A DNA stretch of 64,000 nucleotides from Cavia porcellus (lineage: Eukaryota > Chordata > Mammalia > Rodentia > Caviidae). The notes beneath the pieces are model-generated. The model ran no database searches and was not told the origin of the DNA. It was given only the letters and a program-made list of their open reading frames with translations. The DNA lies in contig NW_026947486.1 of the NCBI RefSeq assembly GCF_034190915.1, forward strand, positions 76,054,044 through 76,118,043. The letters are read 5' to 3'. Below, piece by piece: positions 33,941 to 44,009 of this stretch; the stretch's first letter is position 1; every line of letters begins with the position of its first letter. The translations under genes and the position numbers were made by a program.

Positions 33941-33955
33941 AAGAAAGCATGTTCA
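33941..33955. repeat. Right target-site duplication of HAL1-like element
   Basis: AAGAAAGCATGTTCA directly after the A-tail. The host LINE-1 ORF2 sequence resumes after it (…aagaaagacatctttaata). Confidence 0.9.
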
Positions 33956-34420
33956 CTATAAGAAAGACATCTTTAATAAGTGTTGTTGGAAAAACTGGAT
34001 TTCTACATGCTGAAGATTTAAACTAGACAAATGTCTGTCACTGTACCCTAAACTGAAGTCAAAATGGATCAAAAATCTAAATATTAAGACAGAAACACTA
34101 AAAATACTGGAAGAGAATTGGTCACATCAAGGGCATATGTGTAGGCCAAGAGTTTATGAACATAAGACAAACTGCATGCTAAGTACTTAAAAGAATCAAC
34201 AACAGGGATATCACTTTATTAAAAAGTTTTTGCATGTCAAAAGAAATCGCCAACAGAATGAAAGTAAAGCTCATATATTGGAAAAAGATTTTGGTTAGCT
34301 GTCCCTTAGACAAAGGAATTTTATCTAGAATGTGTAAAGAACTGAAAAAAATCAGGCCACCCAAATTTAAAGATTCAATCCCAATGGACATGTAAACATT
34401 ATCTGCTACAAAAAGTGTAC
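33956..34420 (+). mobile_element. Continuation of the host LINE-1 ORF2 fragment
   Basis: Sequence after the HAL1-like insertion (tctttaataagtgttgttgg…aactggatttctacatgc) is the LINE-1 ORF2 C-terminal region. It continues the fragment that stops at about 30636, which defines the nesting order. Confidence 0.8.
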
Positions 34421-34505
34421 TAACAGAAAATTTTAAAAGATGTAAGGATTATAGAAAATGAAAAAAAAAAACCCACAGTGTAGTGCTCATATAGAGATTA
34501 GATTA

Positions 34506-34585
34506 GGGCTGGGTATTTAGCTCAGCGTCGTAAGTGTCTGCCTGGCAAATGTGAGGTATGAGTTTGATCCCCAGTACTGAAAAAA
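34506..34585 (+). mobile_element. ID SINE with compound microsatellite tail
   Basis: gggctgggtatttagctcagcgtcgtaagtgtctgcctggcaaatgtgaggtatgag. The purine tract follows directly, and AGAGATTAGAT occurs both before the SINE (about 34494) and after the tract (about 34727). Confidence 0.85.
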
Positions 34586-34601
34586 AGAAAGAAAGAAAGG
34601 A

Positions 34602-34645
<44 letters not shown>

Positions 34646-34683
34646 AAAGAAAAGAAAGAAAGGAAAGAAAGAAAGAAAGAAAG

Positions 34684-34730
<47 letters not shown>
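34580..34730. repeat. (GAAA)n-(GA)n compound microsatellite
   Basis: About 100 bp of GAAA-type units then about 50 bp of GA, bounded on the right by an ID-type target duplication. Confidence 0.9.
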
Positions 34731-34734
<4 letters not shown>

Positions 34735-34735
34735 G

Positions 34736-35500
34736 ATCAATGCAACAAAATTGAAAATCAAGAAAGAAACCCAAAGAGATAGAAAAGTGGCTGCTGAAAA
34801 AAGTTACTGGGATTCCAGTGGAAAAAACACAATGATTTTAACAAATACTGCTAACACAATTGGATATCAATATACCAAAGTTCAGTTCACGCTTTAATTC
34901 ATATAGATATATGTGATAAAAAAGCACAATCCGTGAAATAGTTAAAATTGAACTTCAGCAGAATCATAAAGCTGTGCTCCACCACCACCACTGTCATGTT
35001 ACTAGGGGCTGCTCACTGTTCTCTATCTCCCACCCCTTTTATCTTTCGTTTTGAGACAGGTTATGTTAGGTCTCTAAGTTGCCCAGATGAGGCTTCAACT
35101 TGTGGTCTTTCTGCCTCAGCCTTTCTGAGTGATGGGAATGCAGCTAGCCATCACACTTGGCTTAACTCTGTGCTCTTGAAAGTTACTACTAAGAAAATAA
35201 AGAGCCAAACCACAGAATGGGAGGAAGTATTTGCAAATCATAATATGCTAAAGATTTATATCTGCACTATGTATAAAGATCTCCAGAGCAAGGAATCACA
35301 AGCAAGGAAAAGACCATAAAGTGAACAAAATTATTTGAACAGTTAAACAAAGAAATTGTATGGATGGCAACTACTAATATAGAAAGATAACATCATTAAT
35401 CATTAAGAAACAAATAAAAATATATGAGATAATACTACACACTTAAGAATGGATAAAATTAAATTCTTGGCAAGGATTTCCATACAGTGAACTTTATTTA
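34736..35500 (+). mobile_element. Old LINE-1 ORF2 C-terminal fragment
   Basis: gccaaaccacagaatgggaggaagtatttgcaaatc and taaagatctccagagcaaggaatcac match the LINE-1 ORF2 C-terminal region. An antisense B1 (35036-35168) splits it. Confidence 0.6.
35036..35168 (-). mobile_element. B1 SINE, antisense
   Basis: cgttttgagacaggttatgttaggtctctaagttgcccag…gcctcagcctttctgagtgatgggaatgc. Confidence 0.65.
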
Positions 35501-35779
35501 AATCTTTTATCTTTTAAAGTTTATTTAAACTTTATTTTAAAGGGAAAAAATCTCAAAATTTCAAAGCAAGATAATAGGAGTAACAATGGTTAATACATTG
35601 TGTATTGTTATCTTTAAATTAGTTACTCAGAGAACAAAATATAGACATTTAATTGTCCAAACAATATTAACAAAAACCTTTTTTTAATGAACTAAGAGAA
35701 ATTAGTAGTATAACTATCTTATCTATTTTTATATAAATATGTTATATATGTATACATAATTATATATACAATTATATAT

Positions 35780-35800
35780 AAAAGAATGAAGGAAAAGCAA

Positions 35801-35840
<40 letters not shown>

Positions 35841-35854
35841 GCCTTCATTCTTTT
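35780..35854. repeat. Inverted repeat around (TA)n
   Basis: AAAAGAATGAAGG (35780-35792) and CCTTCATTCTTTT (35842-35854) are perfect reverse complements around a TA-rich loop of about 49 bp. Confidence 0.85.
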
Positions 35855-35924
35855 CTCTTTTCCTACATACCAGTTTCTCTTTACTTTTGAACAGTCTCTT
35901 CCCATTTTAAAATACCTATTATAT

Positions 35925-38232
35925 TTACTCTTTTACCTTCTCACACTAGGGAGACAATACAAAGTTTACACACGTGAGTCTGGTTTATTTCACTTATGTG
36001 TATGGTCTCAAGTTGCCTCCATTCACCTATAGAAGTCACCAGTTTAATCCTTCTTTATGACTGAGTAATACTCAATTCTAAAAAAAAGCCACATCTTTTT
36101 TATCCATTCCTCTGTAGATGGGCATATGAATTTTTCCTAAGATCTAGCTATTACAAATTGAGCTGCTATAAACATATTTGCACATAGTTTGTTGTGGCAC
36201 AATGTTTTTAATTTTTCTGGGAAGAAGGGGAATACCTGGTCCTAATAGGACCTCCAATCCTGGCTTTTTGAGCATTCTCTACATTAATTTCCTCAGTGGT
36301 AGCACCAGTCTACACTCCCACCAACAGTGGAAAAGTGTTCGTTTTTACCCCATACCCCCTCCAGCATTTGTTATGAATTGATTTCTTCATAACAGTCAAT
36401 GTTTCTGGGGTGAGATGAAATCTCACTCTTGTTTTAATTTGCATCTCTCTAATGACTAGTAGTGTCACATCTATTTTCATATATTTACTTGCTGTTTATG
36501 ATTTTTCATTTGAGAAGCATTTGTTCAGCTCAGGTGCCCATTTTTGGATTGGGTCTTTAAATTTGGGAGATCTGATTTTCTTGAGTTTTTCATATGCCCT
36601 CAGTAGTAGTCCTATATCTGAATAAAAGCTGGAAAATATTTTTTTTCTCACATTGTGAGTTGTCTCTTCACTCTGTTGGTGGTTTCTCTTGCTATGCAAA
36701 ACCTTCTTAATAAAATGAGATCCCAGTTGTTGATTCTTTGTGATAGTTCCTGTGTACTTGGTGTTTTATTCATAAAGTCTTTGCCTATGCCAATGTCTTC
36801 AAGAATTTTATTTATTCTATGGTCCAGCAGATTTGCTTCTTTTTTAATATTTAATTTTTTGACCCATTTTGAGTTTAGTTTAATGCATGGTGAAAAATAT
36901 GAATCTAATTTTAATATTTGGCATGTACAAAATCAGTTTTTCTAGCACGATTTATTAAAGAGGCTGTCTTCTTCCTGTGAATGTGTTTGACACCTTTGTC
37001 AAAGGCAAGATGACTGAGTATATCTGGAGTTGTTTTTGTATTTTCTAATTTGTTCCATCAATTTTGGAACATGGTTTTTTGCTAGTACCATGCTGCTTTT
37101 ATCACCATATCTTCATAATATAATTTTGAGTCAGAGATTGTGATTCTCCCTGGTTTTCCTTTGTTACCCAGAATTTACTTTGATATTTTAGGACTCTTAT
37201 GTTCCCAAATGAATTTTAAGATTGTTTACTCTAATTCTGTGAGCTGTGTTATTGGTATTCTGATCAAAATTATACTAAATCTGTATAACAGTTTTGGATT
37301 TATGGCCATTTTAACTATAGTGGATCTTCTTATCCAGGAACAAGGCATATTTTTCCATTTTCTAACATCATCTTCAATCTGCCTTTTTAGAGTACAGTAG
37401 TTTTTGATGTAGAGGTTATCTACATCCTTCATGAGATTTATTTCTAGGTATTTCATTTATTTGGATGCTATCATTAAAGGCTTTGTTTCCCTAATTTCTC
37501 CCTCAGTGAGTTGCTTATTCATGTTTAGGAAGGTTTTTGATTTCTGAATGTTAACTTTGTATCCAGATATGCTTCTGAATTTTCTTATTAAAATCTAGCC
37601 GTCTTTTAGTGAAATTTTTGGGGTCTTTTATGTAAACTATCATGTTATCTGTGAAAATGCTAATTTAATTTCTCCCTTCTCTATACTTATTCCTTTTATC
37701 TCTCTTGTCTAACTGCTCTGTCTAAAGATTCCAGGACTATTTTAAATAAGAGTGGAGGCAGTAGACATCCTTGTCTTGATCCTAATTTTAGAGCAAAGAC
37801 TTCAGTTTTTGTCCATTTAGTATAATGTTGTCTGTTGGTTTTTCATAGATGGCTTTAATCAGATTGAGATAAAGACCATCTATTCCAATTTTCTCCAAGC
37901 TTTTTATCATGAATGGATGCTGAACTTTTAAAAAAATCTTTTCTGCATCTACTGAGATAATCATATGCATTTTGTCCTTGACTGTTAAAATGGTGGATTA
38001 CATGTACTCATTTATATATGTCAAAGCACCTTTGCATCCTTTGGATCAATCCAAATTGACCATGGCATATAATCTTCTTGATGTTTTACTGTATTCTGTT
38101 TGCTAGTATCACATTGATGATTTCTGCATCTATGTTTATTTGGGATATTGGCCTGTAGTTCTCCTTTTTGGTTCAGTCTTTCTCTGGTTATCAGGGTAAT
38201 GCGTGCTTCCAGAATGAATTTAGTTTCCCAGA
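35925..38232 (-). mobile_element. LINE-1 ORF2 fragment, antisense
   Basis: On the minus strand it reads through ORF2 from near reverse transcriptase (VWETKFILEARITLI at about 38195-38240) to the C-terminus (PKFKDPIQKWAPELNKCFSNEKS at about 36500-36570). Many frame breaks. LINE-1 similarity stops abruptly near 38232. Confidence 0.75.
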
Positions 38233-39830
38233 CTGTGCACTGGAAAGGAGTTGGCTCTGGCTGTCCCCTGGCGGCAGCAGCCTGCACCTGGCACTGGTTT
38301 GCAGGGAGTACTTGCTTATTGTTCACTTCTTGTTTTATTCCCCCACTGTCTGCAAATAACTCTGACTCACAAGAAAAGACCAGGATCTGGATGTCCCTCA
38401 GGTGGCAGTGGCCTGTGCATAGTGTTGGTTTGCAGGGAGGGCTTGTGGCTCTGTTTGTAATTTCTAGACTTTGTTTGGTGCTCTTGTTATTGCTAATGGT
38501 ACTACATTGGTCAAAAATCACATAATTGTTCTAAACAGCTATTCTTTCTAGTATTCCAAGATGGAGACTGACTAAGGGTCATAGAAAGTATTGTGGCACA
38601 GTGCCAAAGAACCAGGGACTGAACAGAGCAGCTAGCAACTTCTCATCCCCAACAAATTGAGAATATAGGATCTTGCAACAGGCTCACAACCCAAAAACCA
38701 GCAATACCTGGAAAATACCTCAGAGAATTATTTTCCTAAGGGCTCTAAATATTAGCGATAAAGCAACCCACGATAGGCAATTTACAAGCATAACCTCAGG
38801 AATTAAACTAGAAAAAAGGGCTGGGGATTCAGCTCAGTAACATAAGCACCTGCCTGGAAATCACAAAGTCATGAGTTCAATCCCCAGCATCAAAATTAAA
38901 TAAACTAGAAAAAAATAGAAAATGAGAAGATAACTTAAACAAGATGCAACCCAGAACATTCAGTTCACCAAGGGCAAATCCAGAAGGCAATGATAGGGGA
39001 CAGTCTCAAAGTCACCCCCTCGTCTCTCTGAAGTGGTAACAACAAAGCAATTGAATGAGTCTCCAGAAAAAATCGAATCAGAAGTAATTTTGCAGATGAC
39101 TGCAGAGATGGTGTCCACAATGAAGGTAAACAAGATCAAACAATGAAGGCAAAAGAAATAAAAATACCAAAACACACACAAGAAAACAAAACCACAACAG
39201 CAAGAACAAAAAAACAGGCAAGACAGCCAGAAAAAAAGCCCACAGTAACTTTTTTGAGTGGTAGTGGACAATTTCAGTGAGCCAGAATCTTCTGGCCAGG
39301 CCAGACACATTTAGCCTGCAGCTGTCAGTGTACCTTCACTGGTCCTGAACCCAGCTGCAAAACATTAGATGAGGCCATCAGGTACTCTGAGTTCTGAGCT
39401 CTGCCGACTGATCCCTTTCCAAGATGGCTTCTGGCCAATGGGTCTGTCATGCAGGATGACTGGGTCCTCAGCACTCACCACTAGCTCATGCAGTCCTTCA
39501 TGTTCACTGCTCTTCTCCACTGCTGGATCTCTCTGGAGGCCTCTGGGGTCAACAGCAGACACCATGTGTCTGTAGGTTTGAATCATTCCTTTTATGCAGA
39601 GAGTCCTCATTTCAGGGAGAAGGTACACCTGCTATCTCCTTCACTGAAGCTTCTTCACTCTCTCCGTGGGCTTCAATTCACACTTTAGATCCGCTTTCCT
39701 CCTTCTTGTCTTTCTCAAATTGCTGTATTCCAGCTTCTGGATGGATACTCTCAGAGAGGCTCTTTCTGTGCTGCTTACCACTCTATCATTCTTGTGTTAT
39801 CCCCCTACAGTGCCTTTTCGAACATAAAAT
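38232..39830. other. Unassigned repetitive-looking stretch between LINE-1 pieces
   Basis: No gene is recognised. Two imperfect copies of a block (ctggctgtcccctggcggcagcagcctg… and ctggatgtccctcaggtggcagtggcctg…, each ending ggtttgcagggag) begin about 133 bp apart near 38255 and 38390. CCAAGATGG occurs at about 38558 and 39418; it is also a LINE-1 5'-end motif, so degraded LINE-1 5' UTR is one reading. An ID SINE lies at 38818-38905. Open frames here carry no recognisable domain. Confidence 0.3.
38818..38905 (+). mobile_element. ID SINE
   Basis: gggctggggattcagctcagtaacataagcacctgcctgg…catgagttcaatccccagc. Confidence 0.8.
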
Positions 39831-40345
39831 GACTTTGGAAAACAGCGTGATACTTTATTAAAATGTTAAACATACATGTACCATATGATTCATCTGTGCT
39901 ACTCTTGGATATTTACTCACAAGAAATGGAAGCTCATATATATATACAAAAACTTAACACATGAATGGATAAAAAAAATTGGGGTATGCCCAAAAAGTTG
40001 ACTATCTTTCAGCAATAAAAAGAAGAAACTCTTGGTAAATATAGCAATGTATATGAACCTCAAAATAGTTATGTTAAGTGAAAAAAATCCAGAGACAAGG
40101 GTATATAATGCATGATTAGTTTACATAAAACTAAAAAAAAGTGGAAAGAGAATAGATAGTTTATTGGGAGGGATATGAATGGGAGGACAGGAAGATAAAT
40201 CACAAAGATATGCAAGGAAATATTTGAAAGTGAAGAGCATATTCATTTTTTAAATTATAATGAGTTGCATGGTTATATGCATATGCCAAAATCCATCAAA
40301 TTTTATACTTTCAGTTTGTTCAATATTTAATTTTAATTACAACCT
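39830..40345 (+). mobile_element. Old LINE-1 3' end
   Basis: Contains taaacatacatgtaccatatgattcatctg and tatctttcagcaataaaaagaagaaactcttgg, ORF2 C-terminal/3'-UTR landmarks of old LINE-1 copies. Confidence 0.55.
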
Positions 40346-40492
40346 CAAGAAAGTGTTAAGTTGCTAAATATTTATTGTAAAATAAACCCAGAAGAGATTA
40401 AGATTAAAACTGAAAGAAGATAAAATTATATAGAAAATGTTTTATTGTACCTAATGGAAAATTGGTCAAAGAATTTCACCAAGTGAATTGAA

Positions 40493-40859
40493 TGTTATAG
40501 TTTAGATCTAGAATGCCCCTCCCTAACAAAGACTTATGTGTTCAGATTCAGGGTTTTTACAAGATGATTGCATCATGTGGTATTGCATTGATCAGTGGAT
40601 TCATTGACTAATGATAGTAGTGTATTCATCCACTAATAAATTCAGTGACTGAGAGTACTATTGGAGGGTTGCCTGATCAAAAGAATCTGTTCACTGGAAG
40701 CATGATTTGAAATGATACGTCTCCCTTCTGGCTCTTTCCTTTACTTTCTACTTCCTACACATCATGATGTGAAAAGTTTTCCTCTTGAGCCAAAATAAAT
40801 CTCTCCTTTTAGTTGCAGGTATTGAGTATTTTGTCCCAGTGCCAGGAAAGGCTAACACA
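40493..40859 (+). mobile_element. Solo LTR, MaLR-like
   Basis: Starts TGTTATAGTTTAGATCTAGAATG and ends GGCTAACACA, giving TG…CA termini. An AATAAA at about 40795 is followed by the typical ggtattgagtattttgtccc. No clear short flanking duplication is visible. Confidence 0.55.
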
Positions 40860-40961
40860 CTGAGTTTGTTATTATTGTACTCTCTCAACAACAATAGTCA
40901 CATATAATTCTGAATCAAAAGTTTATATGTTTAGCAAGAAGTCACTATGTTCTGAGCTGGG

Positions 40962-41038
40962 AATACAGTTCAGTGGTAGAGTACTTGTTTAGCATTTGTG
41001 AGGTTCTAGGTCCCATCACTACCACTGCTGAAAAAAGA
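40962..41038 (+). mobile_element. ID SINE
   Basis: gctgggaatacagttcagtggtagagtacttgtttagcatttgtgagg. Confidence 0.7.
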
Positions 41039-41369
41039 GTCAGTGTGTACTAAGAGTCAAAAAGTGTATCAAAATGGTCAAAACGTTGGCGTAAGAGTAG
41101 ACTAGAATCAATTGAGATGATTGAATGAAGTAATGCTGAATTAGATCTTCCTGATGAGTTTATAATATAGTCAATGAAGTAAAACTTGCATATATTAATA
41201 GCTATATTATTTACAGACCGAGTATCTTTATCTAAAATTTACTGAGAAATCAGAGAAATGAAAGAGATAAAGAAATCTCTATGGAGGAGTGGAAATCTGA
41301 TCTGACCTCAAAGGATCGTGGGATAGATAGAGAAGAAAAGATATTATACCTTCAAAAGGGATAGAGACA

Positions 41370-41640
41370 GAAATAAGAGCATGGTATCTTAGGACAATAG
41401 GCAGCATGGCCTAATCGGAGCAAAAGGGGTAGGAGTGGGGTGGACCTGGTTTATAGAAAGCCACGAAGTTGGAAGGAGGACATACAATCAAATTCTTTAG
41501 GCAAAATTATGGAGAATCTGATATTATTATGCTGGAAGGGTTAAGTAGAAGGAAAGTGGAGTAGAAGAGATTAACTGTTATGATAGAATAAGATGTATTG
41601 GTATTGGAATTGTTGAAAAGACAGATTTAAAAGCTATTTT
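41370..41640. mobile_element. Possible second copy of the unnamed ancient repeat
   Basis: aggcagcatggcctaatcggagcaaaagg…tttatagaaagccacgaagttggaagg has the same general arrangement as 17560-17960. Weak. Confidence 0.25.
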
Positions 41641-41869
41641 ATAGGAAGACTTAAGACTTGGAGAGACATTAGGCTCTTCCTTCACATTCTTACTTCTATC
41701 TCTTGCTTCCTTGACATTGTATTCCAGTGCAAATTTAGCATTTAAGTCTCCTTTCACATCTATATTTGAGAATAATCACATTTATATAATCTAAGCTTAT
41801 AATCTTTTCTATTCTTATTTAAGTATAATACATTATCTATATCTTCCTAGTTAATTTATTCGGTATTAA

Positions 41870-41945
41870 GATTTTTTTGTACTGTTGGGCCTTGGGCATG
41901 GTGGCCACACTTCCTCTCAGTGAGCTATGCGCCAAGCTTCCAGTA
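41870..41945 (-). mobile_element. ID-like remnant, antisense
   Basis: gtactgttgggccttgggcatgg…ctctcagtgagctatgcgcc; degenerate. Confidence 0.35.
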
Positions 41946-42474
41946 TTAAGAATTCCAATTTCAGTTTAAATAATGTACTTTATATAATTGTGTTCTATTA
42001 TAACTTTCTATTATAAGCTGATATATTCTTATTCTGACAAGACTCATTTTTAAATGATTATCTCAATCTGTGATTTTAACAACCTTTTGAAAATTATTTG
42101 AAAATTAATTCACCATGATTCTGTACTGTGCCCTAATTATTTAACATTTATTCTAGCTTTATCTTGTTGATCTTTTATATTCTAAACTGAATAACACTGT
42201 CAGTTGCACTCCATCTGGTCCTCGGGCCTCTTCCTTTGCAGAATAGAGATTTCTAGCACAGACAGTTTCTTTTTTGGGGGATTGCTTAGAGGGTATTTAT
42301 GCTTTTGAAGAGAGGAAAATGAGACAGCTGGTAGAGCCTTTCTCCCTCACTCTGACCCTAATTTACTTTATTTCCACTGCACAATTTCCTAATGCAAGGT
42401 AAACCACCCATGAGTTACTAACTCTCAACAGACTAAATAACCAACATTGGCAAGTGGTTCTTGCAAAAAGAGAT

Positions 42475-42685
42475 TTTTGGGGAGTGGGTACTGGGGACTG
42501 GACCTAGGGATGCTCTGCCACTGAACTACACCGCCATCTACCATACTTTATTAATTTCTTTTTATTTGAGACAAGGTCTTGTTAAATTGCAAAGTCTTAA
42601 GGTTGCACTCCTCTTGCTTCAGCCTCCTGAGCAGATGGATTACAGGCATGGGCCATCTACACCCAGTAGGGTTTTTTTTTTTTTA
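42475..42685 (-). mobile_element. B1-dID composite SINE, antisense
   Basis: actggggactggacctagggatgctctgccactgaactacaccgcc then gagacaaggtcttgttaaattgc…gcagatggattacaggcatggg. Confidence 0.7.
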
Positions 42686-42865
42686 AAGAAATCATTCTCA
42701 AAATTAATTTTTAAAAATTATGTAACTTACTCTCAATAAAGTCTCATGCTATTATCTAGTACTGTCCCATTATTCTTTCCCTGATGCCAATGTGTCAATC
42801 CTTTAGATTTTAACTCTTAGACAGGTCAAAGTAAAACTTGACTTAAAACACTGAAAAGTAAGAGT

Positions 42866-43025
42866 CAGCGTGGTGGCCAATGTCTGTAATTTCAGCACTC
42901 TGGGAAACACATACAAGAAGATGGCAAGTTAAAGCCCAGCTAGGTAATGAGACACTGTCTCAAAATGAAAAATACTTTTCAAAAGGGCTGGAATGTAGCT
43001 CAGTGCAAAGACTTTGGGTCTCAGT
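42866..43025 (+). mobile_element. B1-dID composite SINE
   Basis: gcgtggtggccaatgtctgtaatttcagc…gacactgtctcaaaatg then gggctggaatgtagctcagtgc. Confidence 0.65.
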
Positions 43026-43059
43026 AGTCTTGAACGCATTCTCTTTCTACCATCCTTCA

Positions 43060-43640
43060 CATATTACCTTTGTTGAGGCCTACTAATCTCTCTCCTGTAT
43101 TAGGTCAACAGATTCTGGTCTTGCTTCTCTGGTCCTTTCATTTCTTTACTCTGCTGCCAGAGGGACTTACTAAAAATGGTCACTGCCCAGCTTCCCTAAG
43201 TCCTACAGAAGAAAATCCAGTTACCTTTGCACAGCATATGGAGTTTTCATGATTTGCTTCCTATTTCGTTCTCCAGTCTTGTTTTTACCATGCACTAGCT
43301 TTGTACTTTATGCTCTGGTGAACCATAATAAATTACTTACCTTTCCTGTTGCATACCACACTATTACTTTTCACTCAAATGACCTCTCCAAATTCTTTCC
43401 GCTGTTTGACTTTTTCTCATCCTTCGGGACTCATATTAAACATCCTTTCTCCACACAAGTTTCCAACTTCTTAACACTGACTCCCCTCTGGTTCACTGTT
43501 CTCAAAACATTCTGGGCTTATTTACATCAGATCAGTTGTAGACTGTATTACCATCTCTTTATTTGTCTTGTGCCTCTCACTTGGAACGAATTTCCTAAAA
43601 GACAGACATTATGTCTAATTCATATTTATGTTATGATACA
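43060..43640 (+). mobile_element. L2-like relic
   Basis: catgcactagctttgtac…ctttttctcatccttcgggactcatattaaacatcctttctcc resembles the L2 3' region upstream of its tail. Old and diverged. The 140-codon frame at 43249-43671 lies within it and shows no protein family. Confidence 0.45.
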
Positions 43641-44009
43641 TACAATATATTCAAAAGCATTTCTTCCCTGAATAGAGAAGTACAATAGTAACTGCCATAT
43701 AACTCTCAGAGTCATCACGTTATATTTGGATTCTATGCACTATTTTAGAGCATGTTTTCAAAATCTTTTGAGATGTATATACATGTATGTAAAATTTCAA
43801 ATATGATCATTTTTTCTCATTACTACTTTCTGAACACTCTTCCCTCCATATCACACTTGGGATCATCTTTCCATTCTTGCCTTCAATTTAAACCTGCTGT
43901 GTTTCAATGTTTTGTTAATTGCAAACCTGGCTCTCTTCTCCGACTTCCATTTCCATTTGAAGACACTAACCACTAAATTCATTTACTTAGTTCCTGGGTT
44001 CAGCTCTTT

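Larger units (their letters stand above)
41040..42475. other. Intergenic unique DNA
   Basis: A possible ancient repeat (41370-41640) and a degenerate ID remnant only. Confidence 0.45.

Noticed and set aside
38021..38525. 166-codon minus and 125-codon plus frames as genes
   Set aside because: The minus frame is partly LINE-1 ORF2 out of frame and partly unassigned repeat; neither shows a domain or splice context.
43249..43671. 140-codon plus frame as a gene
   Set aside because: Lies in L2-like repeat sequence and has no recognisable protein family.
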